Under the pieces are notes generated by a model that was not told the origin of the DNA, did no database searches, and saw nothing but the letters and a program-made list of their open reading frames with translations. The position numbers and the translations under genes were made by a program. A DNA stretch of 55,014 nt from the NCBI GenBank assembly GCA_038322815.1, contig JBBQGG010000012.1:1-55014 (forward strand), given 5' to 3'. This DNA comes from PALSA-1296 sp038322815. GTDB taxonomy: Bacteria; Bacteroidota; Ignavibacteria; Palsa-1295. This document shows positions 33,987 to 41,368 of the stretch, piece after piece; within the stretch, counting starts at the first letter, position 1; each line of letters begins with the position of its first letter.

Positions 33987-34981
33987 TTTACTTCCACCGC
34001 CTTAAGTCTCCAAACCTGTTCAGAATCTAATCCTGTTCTTACAGGCAAAGTAGAGCCGAGTTCGTACACATATTTCCAAACACCACCATCAAGAGATCCA
34101 AATAGCAGAATATATTCTCCAATCTCTATGGTTGAATGAATATTTTTTGGAACTTCAGGAAGATTGGTGGTCTTCCCATTCTGGAATTGAACCGTATCGT
34201 TTGCACCGGAGTATAAAGACGGGCTATGATAATATGTGCTTCTATTCCCGCCATTGGTATTAACGGTATCCGTATCTTCCGATATTAATATCCCAGTTTT
34301 GTCAACGTCGGTTAATCGTTTTATATCATCGACAACAAAATCATGAACCGTAATAGCGTTTGCCTTTGCATTTACCCATTCCAATCCGCCGTCATTTGAA
34401 ATATAAATTGCAGTATCAATTGCTGCATATATCTTCAAATGATTCTTTGGATCAATAATGATCCTCGAAACAAAGACCGGATACGGAATATCGGAATCTG
34501 CTTCGTACCAGTTATCACCCCCATCATTGCTTTTCCAAATTGCTGCCGGTGTTGCAATATAAATATTCTTTGGTGCTGTTTGATCAATTGCAATATCCAT
34601 TACTTCTGTGATTCGCCAGTCAGTCAGCATTCTCCATGACAAGCCAGCATCGGTAGAGCGCAACACTCCATTTCCACATGCCTGAAAAATTATTTTTCCA
34701 TTGCTCTTATTAACTACATCAACACTATAACATTTCACATGCTTCCATCCAAGCTGCCTCCATGTTTTAGCAGTATCATCGCTTTGCCAAAGACCAGCTC
34801 CAAGCGAGCTTCCTCCCATAGAAGAGCCGGGTGCATCGCTTCCTATAATGCAGGCATAGAGACGAGTATGCTGAGCCAATAGCAAGGATGAGGGATAAAG
34901 GATGAGGGATGAAAGTATAACAGTAGGACAAAGAATTTTCCGAACAACTAACACCCAACACCTGACACCAGCTTTATTCAT
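33983..34981 (-). CDS. Secreted BNR/sortilin-like beta-propeller protein
   Basis: The 332-aa product contains repeated Asp-box motifs: STDAGLSW, SNDGGDNWY and SNDGGLEW, at the turns of propeller blades as in sortilin, sialidases and photosystem assembly factors. The N-terminal 36 residues act as a signal peptide, but its hydrophobic core (TVILSSLILYPSSLLLA) is encoded by two short repeat arrays, (T)CATCC and GTGTTGG types. The start ATG overlaps the stop of the upstream glycosidase gene (AATGAATAA), so translation is coupled. Location is periplasmic or extracellular; the ligand is unknown. Confidence 0.75.
   Translation of the reverse strand: MNKAGVRCWVLVVRKILCPTVILSSLILYPSSLLLAQHTRLYACIIGSDAPGSSMGGSSLGAGLWQSDDTAKTWRQLGWKHVKCYSVDVVNKSNGKIIFQACGNGVLRSTDAGLSWRMLTDWRITEVMDIAIDQTAPKNIYIATPAAIWKSNDGGDNWYEADSDIPYPVFVSRIIIDPKNHLKIYAAIDTAIYISNDGGLEWVNAKANAITVHDFVVDDIKRLTDVDKTGILISEDTDTVNTNGGNRSTYYHSPSLYSGANDTVQFQNGKTTNLPEVPKNIHSTIEIGEYILLFGSLDGGVWKYVYELGSTLPVRTGLDSEQVWRLKAVEVK
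34880..34975. repeat. Short repeat arrays forming a signal peptide
   Basis: On the plus strand 34880-34915 repeats GGATGAG-GATAAA words and 34945-34970 repeats AACACC words (CTAACACCC, AACACCTGACACC). Together they encode the signal peptide region of the BNR protein on the minus strand. Confidence 0.65.
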
Positions 34982-36926
34982 TCCGAAACCTCATTTTCGC
35001 TTCAAAACCTTCAGTTTTTGAAGATAAAATTAATTTATCATTCACAACTTTTGCTCCAAATATATTTTTTACTACAAGAGTTATGAATTGCGCCCATGCC
35101 CATACGAGAATCCCTGTTGGAGGCAATGGTGGTGTAGGGCGTTCACCGTAAAACTCGAACCACGAACCTCCGCTTCCTGCTTTTTCGATCAGCCAATAAA
35201 TTGCCCGCATACCTTTTTCCAGCTCATCCATTTCGAAATATGCCTGTGCCATAAAGCATGTTGCAAGTGCCCAGGGACCGGGAGAATCAGGCTCGCCAGA
35301 GATGTCATAGCGCCCGTATCCACCGTCATCCCATGCTTGCGACCAAAGGTTTTCTAAGTCTTGCATGGTGTTGCGAGCAATGTCGGATTTTGGATCAACG
35401 AGTCCGTAAATAATCGGAAAGCATTGTGAAACATCAGGCTCCAGCAAATGCCGACTTCCTTTTGCTAGCGGCATTTCATCCGGCATAAATTTCTTGAAAA
35501 AGTCTCCGCTTTCTTTTTTTCTTTCGACATGAAGTTCTTTCTGAATGCTGCCATCAAGGAGACGGCGTTTTATTATTTTACCATCTTCGATTAGAGAATA
35601 AATCTTATGGGACTTATAAGACATATACGCCCGATCTGCGGCATCTCGCCAATCAATATTCTTTTCTTTATTACCAACCACTTCTGCAAGATTCACTGCG
35701 GCCTGTAAACCGAGAATGGCGAATGTTTGATGAGCAATATCATAGCCGGGTTCAATTCCCATCGATTCCATTCGCTCCCAAATTTCGCGCGAAGCTTTTA
35801 GCATTCCGGTTTCTTCATCCAGAAATTCAGGTCGCAATAAATAGTCCGCAATTGCGCTGATTCGTTTCCAATGCTCTTTAATGAATATATCGTCGCCAGT
35901 CCATTCGTAATAAGTGTGAAGCGCACTAAGTACAAGTCCGTTCGAATCGAGTTCTGAATTTACTCCGCCACGAAACCGGCTTGCCTCAGCAACGATGCCT
36001 TCTTCGTTAGTGAGCTTCGTGAGAATATTTTCTAAAACCTTTTTCGCTAATTCAAACTGCCCGGAATAAACCAATGCTTCCGAGATCATCGCTGCATCAC
36101 GGCCCCATTCCATTCCATATTGCCAGATGCTTGCATCGAAACTACCGTTTGATGCAATGGCTGAGCGAAGACCGATCTTTGCCGCTTTAAATAAATTCGT
36201 GAGCTGTGATTCGTGGTTCGTGGTTTGTGAATCAGATATGATTGTAGTTTTCGCCCAATACTTTTTTTCAGATTCGAAACTATGGCTTATTTCTCGAGTC
36301 TGCTCTTCGCCAAGAACATAGAGCAGATGTGCTTCAAGACTTCCACCAAAGAATGGCTCGGGAGTTATTCTGATGAATCTTTCGTCGAACGTTACCTTCT
36401 GCTTTCCCTCAATTCGAATAGTATCATAGCCATTTGCGAAAAGAAAATTTTTATCCGAACCGAAATGAGAAAAAATATTTGGGTTCGCATAAAGCGCTGT
36501 TTCTATCTGCACATTTTTGTCATTTGCACCGATAACATTCACCCATCTGATAAGCGTATTGCTTTCAGGCGATGTATGCATGCTTTCGCGGATCGTGTAC
36601 TCACCTGCATGCCACGTTGCGAAAACATTCGGCACATTTTCATACTCACGCCACTCCATCATTAAGTCATCATGCTTTGCTTTATACCGCACTCCATCAA
36701 TAATAATGGTGATCATAGTGCGTTCAAGCCCAAGTTCCGGATGAAAAAGAAGACTTCCCGATTTGCGTGAAAAATATTCAGGGCGTGAAATGATCAACCC
36801 ATACGGACTTGCATTCGGGTTTTTGCTCCACTGAATTGCAGCCTGAATTTTGCCCGAACCGAGAAAAAAATATTCGGTGTCGGACGGATTCGTTTGTGCG
36901 TCGGGATGAAGTTTTTGCTCACTCAT
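34974..36926 (-). CDS. Six-hairpin glycosidase-like enzyme (GH15-like)
   Basis: From the ATG at 36926 the protein is 650 aa. The N-terminal beta domain is followed by an (alpha/alpha)6 barrel with FDASIWQYGMEWGRDAAMISEALVYSG (catalytic-site-like EWGRD), RFRGGVNSELDSNGLVLSALHTYYEWTGD and GSWFEFYGERPTPPLPPTGILVWAWAQFI, resembling glucoamylase/debranching enzymes. No signal peptide is seen, so it may be cytoplasmic. I reject the longer start (36947), because the promoter TAATTTTG lies across it, predicting an almost leaderless mRNA from 36926. The loop SDSQTTNHESQLTNL is encoded by a TTCGTGG-type repeat (36205-36238). Confidence 0.8.
   Translation of the reverse strand: MSEQKLHPDAQTNPSDTEYFFLGSGKIQAAIQWSKNPNASPYGLIISRPEYFSRKSGSLLFHPELGLERTMITIIIDGVRYKAKHDDLMMEWREYENVPNVFATWHAGEYTIRESMHTSPESNTLIRWVNVIGANDKNVQIETALYANPNIFSHFGSDKNFLFANGYDTIRIEGKQKVTFDERFIRITPEPFFGGSLEAHLLYVLGEEQTREISHSFESEKKYWAKTTIISDSQTTNHESQLTNLFKAAKIGLRSAIASNGSFDASIWQYGMEWGRDAAMISEALVYSGQFELAKKVLENILTKLTNEEGIVAEASRFRGGVNSELDSNGLVLSALHTYYEWTGDDIFIKEHWKRISAIADYLLRPEFLDEETGMLKASREIWERMESMGIEPGYDIAHQTFAILGLQAAVNLAEVVGNKEKNIDWRDAADRAYMSYKSHKIYSLIEDGKIIKRRLLDGSIQKELHVERKKESGDFFKKFMPDEMPLAKGSRHLLEPDVSQCFPIIYGLVDPKSDIARNTMQDLENLWSQAWDDGGYGRYDISGEPDSPGPWALATCFMAQAYFEMDELEKGMRAIYWLIEKAGSGGSWFEFYGERPTPPLPPTGILVWAWAQFITLVVKNIFGAKVVNDKLILSSKTEGFEAKMRFRNE
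36205..36240. repeat. TTCGTGG-type repeat inside the glycosidase gene
   Basis: GATTCGTGGTTCGTGGTTTG repeats a 7-bp unit about three times inside the coding frame and keeps it open. The corresponding peptide is polar and lies between two domains. Confidence 0.65.
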
Positions 36927-36931
36927 AAATG

Positions 36932-36962
36932 CAAAATTACGAGCCAATATTCATAATGACAA
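36932..36962 (-). promoter_or_regulatory. Promoter for the glycosidase-BNR-unknown operon
   Basis: On the minus strand TTG (36962-36960), 20 bp, TAATTTTG (36939-36932). It lies in the 3' end of the symporter gene. The predicted transcription start (about 36926) coincides with an ATG, which sets the glycosidase start. Confidence 0.65.
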
Positions 36963-39078
36963 CATAAAGCAGAATTATTATTGCTACGCCTGCCCAACAG
37001 GCAGCGAATCCCCAGATATCCAGACGTGTTGGTTTCGGGAATTCCCAATTCGAATGCGGGAACATTTTATTTTTTTCTGCTAATTCAGGATCATCAATTC
37101 GTTTCTGAACTTCAAGCGCATCAAGCTCTCTATCAGCAATTGCAGGGGTATGAACTCGGGCATAAAACTCATTCAAGACTTTTTTACTGTTGGGTTTTGT
37201 AAGAAGACTGACAAGAAAGAGAATAATAAAAGGGAAAATGATATCGAATGCGAAGGATGCTGTCGATAGTCCTGCTTTCGAGAAATTTTCCAGGTCAACT
37301 CCGAGCATACTCAGCATCCATAGCTGAAACTTGAAAATACCTTTCCCTTCTTTGAGTGAATTCGGATCTTTAGGATCAATTCTTGCGACCTTTTCAAAGT
37401 AGATTGCGACGGGCTGAACGGTTACTGTTTTTTCGATCTTCTCGCCAACAGATTTCGCCAATCCATTTTTTACATCCGATTCTTTAGCTCGAACCGTAGT
37501 CACCTCACTATAACTTTTCGTCTCCTGAGTAAGCGAAGGACTTTGCCGGAGCGAGCTTATCGCAGGAATGACATTCGGCACAACGACGGTGATCATGATC
37601 GAAAGTACCATCTGAACGATCACAGCCTTTGTAGAAAGTCTGCGCCAGAAATATACAAGCCATAATGCCGGACCAATGACTGTACCGATCGAAAGCACAT
37701 ATTTGAAGACGACAAAGATATCATCAACTGCATACGCAAATCCAATTCCTCCGATCAGCACAAGAAAAATAACAAGTCTTCCGAATAGGAGCTGCCGCTT
37801 ATCAGTGGTTTGTGGTCTGAGCGGAAGCAAAATATTTTTGGTGAATGCCGCTGACCACTCCAAACTCGAACCTGCCTTCGATGCCATATTCGCGGCGAGG
37901 ACACTTGCGATCATCAGTCCGACAAATCCTGTTCCGAGAAGATCGAGTGTCATCGTACCCCAGATAAATGTTGCGTCTGAAAGTTTATCGGCATAAAGCC
38001 CGACGGCGATCATGCCCGTTAGCGCCCATCCGATAATAATAAGCCGCTTCGCAAATGCGCCTGTTACCATTCCGATACGTGCAGATGAATCATCCTTTGC
38101 AGAACCGCCGACGGTGAAATTCCGCGGAGCAAGCCCGATCAGATTCACGATAACCATCGTCAGCACAAAGTACCATGTATACTCACTTCCTGCGCCGCTT
38201 CCGAATAAATTGAACATCGCATCAGGCACCTTTGCATGAAGTCCTACGAATCCTCCGAGTGCGTGAAGCCCGACGGGAATAAGCGCCGTCGAAAGAAAGA
38301 AGATCATAATGCCTTGCAAGACATCCGTATATGCTGCGGCAAAAAGTCCGCCCATAATCACATAAGCGGCAGTAACCAATCCATAAATAATATAAAAAGT
38401 CGTAAGATCGAGATAGGAAATACTTGCCTTGACCTCGCCTTTCTTTTCAAGCTCATGCAAATAATCGAGGCGGGCAACGTCGATAGTCGATAGTCGATGG
38501 TCGATGGTTGAATCCCTCCCCTGACTATCGACGATCCCTGATTGCTTCGTTTCAAGCGTTTTCATCTCCCGAAACATCATCATACTTTGCTTCTCTTGCG
38601 TCGTGCATTCCGTTTCCGGTTTGACAAGAACTGCCTGCATTGTTTTTCCGGTGATTAGATAACCAAGAGACGATCCATAGATCGCCGAGAGCAAAAGATA
38701 CACTGCAAAAAGTCCGGAAAGAAATTTCGATTGGAAACGATGCTCATAGATATCGCCGGGAGCTAAATATCGCGCGCGTCGCTGCAAGACAGAACTGAAC
38801 CAATAGAACGGAGTAATAAAGAGCACAAGATTCTGAAACCATACGCCTGATAGACCTTGCCGGTAGATCTCGCGTGTTACTCCTGCAGCCTGATCAGCGC
38901 TGACCATATTACCAAAATTCAGAAAACTCGTCATCACCTTCCCAAAGCTGCGCCCTGCCTGGAAGAAATCTCCGGTGTTCTTAATCTTCTTCCGTGTCCA
39001 ACGACCAATGACGATCAGCGCGCCGAGATAAAGCGCGATGATGAGCCAGTCGATGATATGAAGTCCGTAGAAATACAA
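36937..39078 (-). CDS. Sodium:solute symporter (SSS family), with repeat insertion
   Basis: The 713-aa protein has 12-13 TM helices and the SSS fold: IVIGRWTRKKIKNTGDFFQAGR near the start, NMVSADQAAGVTREIYRQGLSGVWFQ, VLAANMASKAGSSLEWSAAFTKNIL (Na+-site region) and repeated VVVP-type helices. It is longer than most SSS transporters because of extended soluble loops: one at about residues 510-590, and one near 190 encoded by repeat DNA (STIDHRLSTIDVARL). It lies directly upstream of a six-hairpin glycosidase gene and probably imports the sugar released by it, with sodium. The glycosidase has an extra promoter inside the end of this gene. Confidence 0.88.
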   Translation of the reverse strand: MYFYGLHIIDWLIIALYLGALIVIGRWTRKKIKNTGDFFQAGRSFGKVMTSFLNFGNMVSADQAAGVTREIYRQGLSGVWFQNLVLFITPFYWFSSVLQRRARYLAPGDIYEHRFQSKFLSGLFAVYLLLSAIYGSSLGYLITGKTMQAVLVKPETECTTQEKQSMMMFREMKTLETKQSGIVDSQGRDSTIDHRLSTIDVARLDYLHELEKKGEVKASISYLDLTTFYIIYGLVTAAYVIMGGLFAAAYTDVLQGIMIFFLSTALIPVGLHALGGFVGLHAKVPDAMFNLFGSGAGSEYTWYFVLTMVIVNLIGLAPRNFTVGGSAKDDSSARIGMVTGAFAKRLIIIGWALTGMIAVGLYADKLSDATFIWGTMTLDLLGTGFVGLMIASVLAANMASKAGSSLEWSAAFTKNILLPLRPQTTDKRQLLFGRLVIFLVLIGGIGFAYAVDDIFVVFKYVLSIGTVIGPALWLVYFWRRLSTKAVIVQMVLSIMITVVVPNVIPAISSLRQSPSLTQETKSYSEVTTVRAKESDVKNGLAKSVGEKIEKTVTVQPVAIYFEKVARIDPKDPNSLKEGKGIFKFQLWMLSMLGVDLENFSKAGLSTASFAFDIIFPFIILFLVSLLTKPNSKKVLNEFYARVHTPAIADRELDALEVQKRIDDPELAEKNKMFPHSNWEFPKPTRLDIWGFAACWAGVAIIILLYVVIMNIGS
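38477..38541. repeat. GTCGATA-type repeat inserted in the symporter frame
   Basis: The plus strand repeats TCGATAG and TCGATGG about five times, then carries the mirror complement CTATCGACGATCC. As translated on the minus strand it gives DSQGRDSTIDHRLSTID. Such a block is foreign to SSS proteins. Confidence 0.7.
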
Positions 39079-39126
39079 GTTTACAGTAAGCAGTTAACAG
39101 TTGACAGAAGAATCAGAATCCAGTGG

Positions 39127-39145
39127 GGCGGACTCTTAGTCCGCC
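39127..39145. repeat. Palindrome GGCGGACT/AGTCCGCC, copy 1
   Basis: A perfect 8-bp stem with a 3-nt loop. The 26 bp around it (39122-39147) reappear exactly, in reverse orientation, at 49556-49581. A short AACAG-type tandem array (39081-39112) lies just to its left. Confidence 0.75.
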
Positions 39146-39218
39146 AGTACGATTTAGAACACAGTCAGACTAAGTGTTTGTCGCACAAAAAAAACTGAGA
39201 TTCCCATCAATCCGAAAA

Positions 39219-39330
39219 CCCGCCAACCAATGAATTGGTGGGCTAATGTGTTTCAGTCGCCGGAGGCGACGAATTCAAGTCGGTGGAACCGACGGTAACA
39301 AATTAGCCCAGGGTTTCAACCGTGGGCGGG
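39219..39330. repeat. Cloverleaf-like palindromic element
   Basis: GGGCTAAT (39240-39247) pairs with ATTAGCCC (39302-39309), closing a loop with two perfect 6-bp hairpins that both have a GGA loop: GTCGCC/GGCGAC (39256-39270) and GTCGGT/ACCGAC (39279-39293). Outer hairpins with ACCAAT/ATTGGT (left) and GGTT/AACC (right) and CCCGCC/GGGCGGG ends complete a four-armed structure. It lies 70 bp before a Uma2 nuclease gene, in an otherwise empty stretch (39079-39399). Confidence 0.75.
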
Positions 39331-39399
39331 CTCGAACGAACATCGACGGTCCCTCGGAACGAAAGCCCTTTTGCCTTGTTTAATTTTCAGAGGTAGATT

Positions 39400-39951
39400 A
39401 TGCCATTAACCGAACCAAAACTCGCGACGATAGAAGATTACGAGCTGCTGCCCGAAGGCGCGCCGTACCAGCTTATTAATGGAGAATTAATTATGAGCCC
39501 CAGCCCAACATACTTTCATCAGACAATTACGACGAACATCCTGCTTACGCTGGGGAATTTCGTAAAGTCGAATGATTTAGGGAGAATTGTATCCGCCCCA
39601 CTTGATGTCCGTCTTTCTGATAGAGATGTGTTTCAACCTGATCTTGTATTCGTGCGCAAAGAACGTCTGCCTATGACAGGGCGTGATAAGATCAACATTA
39701 TCCCCGATCTTGTCATAGAAATTCTTTCTCCGTCGAACGCATATTACGATCTTACTCACAAGAAGAACATCTATTGCCAGTATGGCGTCGAAGAATATTG
39801 GATTGTTGATCCCGAAGAACAAACAATAGAGATCATGCGCAAAGACGGCGAGTTCTACCGGACAGTATCCCTTACCCGCTCTCCCGGCATCCTCCAATCA
39901 CCAATGTTCCCCGGCTTCAGCGCGAAGACCGAAGAAGTGTTTGCGTTTTAA
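39400..39951 (+). CDS. Uma2-family endonuclease-like protein (DUF820)
   Basis: The 183-aa product has the PD-(D/E)xK restriction-endonuclease-like fold of the Uma2 family: GAPYQLINGELIMSPSPT, FQPDLVFVRKERL, IIPDLVIEILSPSNAYYDLTHKKNIYCQYGVEEYWIVDPEEQTIEIM. The acidic residues and the following Lys near ILSPSN..K could make a nuclease site. The family is multi-copy in many genomes and no role is established. A short Shine-Dalgarno-like AGAGG lies 7 bp before the ATG, unusual in this window, which may point to transfer from another lineage. The cloverleaf repeat lies just upstream. Confidence 0.88.
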   Translation: MPLTEPKLATIEDYELLPEGAPYQLINGELIMSPSPTYFHQTITTNILLTLGNFVKSNDLGRIVSAPLDVRLSDRDVFQPDLVFVRKERLPMTGRDKINIIPDLVIEILSPSNAYYDLTHKKNIYCQYGVEEYWIVDPEEQTIEIMRKDGEFYRTVSLTRSPGILQSPMFPGFSAKTEEVFAF

Positions 39952-40083
39952 CCACTATCAAAGATATTTGTCTGTTGTTAGAGAAAAACGTAGAACTATT
40001 GGGCATTTGCTTTATTTTTTCTTTGTACAGATAGTTTTAATCGGACGCCATGAAATTTTACCATCTTTATTATAAGAAATCTG

Positions 40084-40665
40084 TTATGGTATTTGATCAA
40101 TAATCTCCGTTAGTTCTTTCTCAGAACCTAGCCCGCCTTGGAATGTATGAAAAATATAACCGTTTCGATCGATGACAAATGTCCACGGAATAAAATTGCG
40201 AGCGCCATAATTAATATATGCTTTTTGGTTTGGGTCTACAATTAACTGGAATGTAATTCCTCGCCGATCTGCGTATCTCTTATGTGAACTAAGAGTATAG
40301 TATGTGGAATCGCCATCATCAACTGATACTGCAATAACATAGACTTTGGAAGAAAGCGAATCTGCGACATGGACGAAATAGGGCATCTCATAATTGCACG
40401 CACCGCACCATGTAGCAAAAAAATTCAGAACGACCACTTTCCCACGAAAATCTTCCAATGACATATAATTGCCCAGAGAATCTTTCCAGGAAATGCTGGG
40501 AGCCAACGTGATACTGCTATCCGATATATTTTTTCCACTATTGGCAAGAAGAAATGAAACATTGCTGAAATAGCTGGAGTCAATAATATTGTTGGAAGAA
40601 GGACGTGATGGGATATCATCGCAACCTGCTACGAAAAGAAGAACTGTAATCAGTAAATATCGCAT
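40084..40665 (-). CDS. TlpA-like thioredoxin-fold lipoprotein
   Basis: The 193-aa product has a lipobox signal (LLFVAGC, Cys15 lipidated) and a thioredoxin-like AhpC/TlpA domain: WKDSLGNYMSLEDFRGKVVVLNFFATWCGACNYEMPYF (CxxC = CGAC), AVSVDDGDS, then NFIPWTFVIDRNGYIFHTFQGG (cis-Pro region). It should be an envelope-bound thiol oxidoreductase that reduces periplasmic disulfides. It has a -7 element (TAACTTTG) inside the repeat at 40711-40771. Confidence 0.88.
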   Translation of the reverse strand: MRYLLITVLLFVAGCDDIPSRPSSNNIIDSSYFSNVSFLLANSGKNISDSSITLAPSISWKDSLGNYMSLEDFRGKVVVLNFFATWCGACNYEMPYFVHVADSLSSKVYVIAVSVDDGDSTYYTLSSHKRYADRRGITFQLIVDPNQKAYINYGARNFIPWTFVIDRNGYIFHTFQGGLGSEKELTEIIDQIP

Positions 40666-40710
40666 GGGAAGGTAAGCATTTGAGAAAATAATAAGTTCCG
40701 ATTTCCCTAA

Positions 40711-40771
40711 GGAATTCTCTACTCTCCCACAAAGTTACCACCTTTATAGCAAATGAAAAGACAAATGGGAT
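40711..40771. repeat. 60-bp direct repeat, left copy (flanking the TA module)
   Basis: This segment is about 85% identical to 41309-41368, with shared words GGAATTCTCT, ACAAAGTTA, CCTTTAT and TGAAAAGACAAATGGGAT. It carries a minus-strand TAACTTTG -7 element (40730-40737) pointing to the TlpA gene. The right copy contains the start codon of the DUF455 gene, so this copy appears to be a duplicated fragment of that gene's 5' end. Confidence 0.75.
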
Positions 40772-40790
40772 ATAGACGGAGTCGCGTATG

Positions 40791-41060
40791 CTACCGATAC
40801 GCATCTTTTCTGTCGGCGATGCGAATCACTTCTATGATGAGCTTCTTATCTTCGATTTTATAGACCACTCGGTAATCGCTGGTTCTGATGCGCCAAAGAT
40901 CGCTCGTCCCTTGAAGTTTGATACTTCCGTGTGGTCGCGGATTATCTGCAAGTTTTGCAATAGCGGAAAAATTTTTTGCGCGGTAAAGGTTAGCAATCTT
41001 TTCAAGAGATTTCCTGACCGGTTTGGAAATGACGATAGAGTATTTTATTTGGTTCGCCAA
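40791..41060 (-). CDS. RelE/ParE-type toxin
   Basis: The 89-aa product matches type II toxins of the RelE/ParE superfamily: YSIVISKPVRKSLEKIANL, then SIKLQGTSDLWRIRTSDYRVVYKIEDKKLIIEVIRIADRKDAY. The LWRIRxxDYRVVY core and the terminal IADRKDAY are typical of mRNA-interferase RelE relatives. Its start overlaps the antitoxin gene by 16 bp, the normal arrangement of antitoxin first, toxin second. The pair sits between two 60-bp direct repeats. Confidence 0.9.
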   Translation of the reverse strand: MANQIKYSIVISKPVRKSLEKIANLYRAKNFSAIAKLADNPRPHGSIKLQGTSDLWRIRTSDYRVVYKIEDKKLIIEVIRIADRKDAYR

Positions 41061-41260
41061 TCGGCTGGGAGTTTTCCTTCTTGAACAAATTCGGCGGCAA
41101 CTTCTTCGAAATCCAGTCTCGGTTCTTTTTTTGTCGCTTCGTAGAATTCGGTGTCTTCGAGATCTTCGAGAAGTCCTTCAATTTGTCGCGCAATAATTTC
41201 CTGCTCCTTCGGAGGCAGAGATTCGGCTTTCTTTACGACCTCTTCTAATGTATGTACCAT
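41045..41260 (-). CDS. Cognate antitoxin of the RelE-type toxin
   Basis: From the ATG at 41260 the product has 71 aa. It is an acidic helical protein (LEEVVKKAESLPPKEQEIIARQIEGLLEDLED) with a C-terminal toxin-binding segment (FEEVAAEFVQEGKLP) and no obvious DNA-binding motif. The upstream in-frame ATG (41296) adds unlikely residues. The 60-bp repeat upstream (41309-41368) contains a TAACTTTG -7 element that could drive this operon. Confidence 0.8.
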   Translation of the reverse strand: MVHTLEEVVKKAESLPPKEQEIIARQIEGLLEDLEDTEFYEATKKEPRLDFEEVAAEFVQEGKLPADWRTK

Positions 41261-41308
41261 GCTAAAAAAACATTGAGACGAATGAAATAAGTTCATATCT
41301 ACGTAAAT

Positions 41309-41368
41309 GGAATTCTCTCCCCCTCTACAAAGTTAGACCTTTATGACTGATGAAAAGACAAATGGGAT
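41309..41368. repeat. 60-bp direct repeat, right copy
   Basis: See the copy at 40711-40771. This one overlaps the start of the DUF455 gene, so it is probably the original site; the toxin-antitoxin module lies between the two copies. It holds a minus-strand -7 element TAACTTTG (41328-41335). Confidence 0.75.

Noticed and set aside
36927..36947. Earlier ATG for the glycosidase
   Set aside because: It lies across the TAATTTTG promoter, so it would not be on the main transcript.
41002..41193. 63-codon frame in the toxin-antitoxin region
   Set aside because: Out of frame with both the antitoxin and toxin, which have family motifs.
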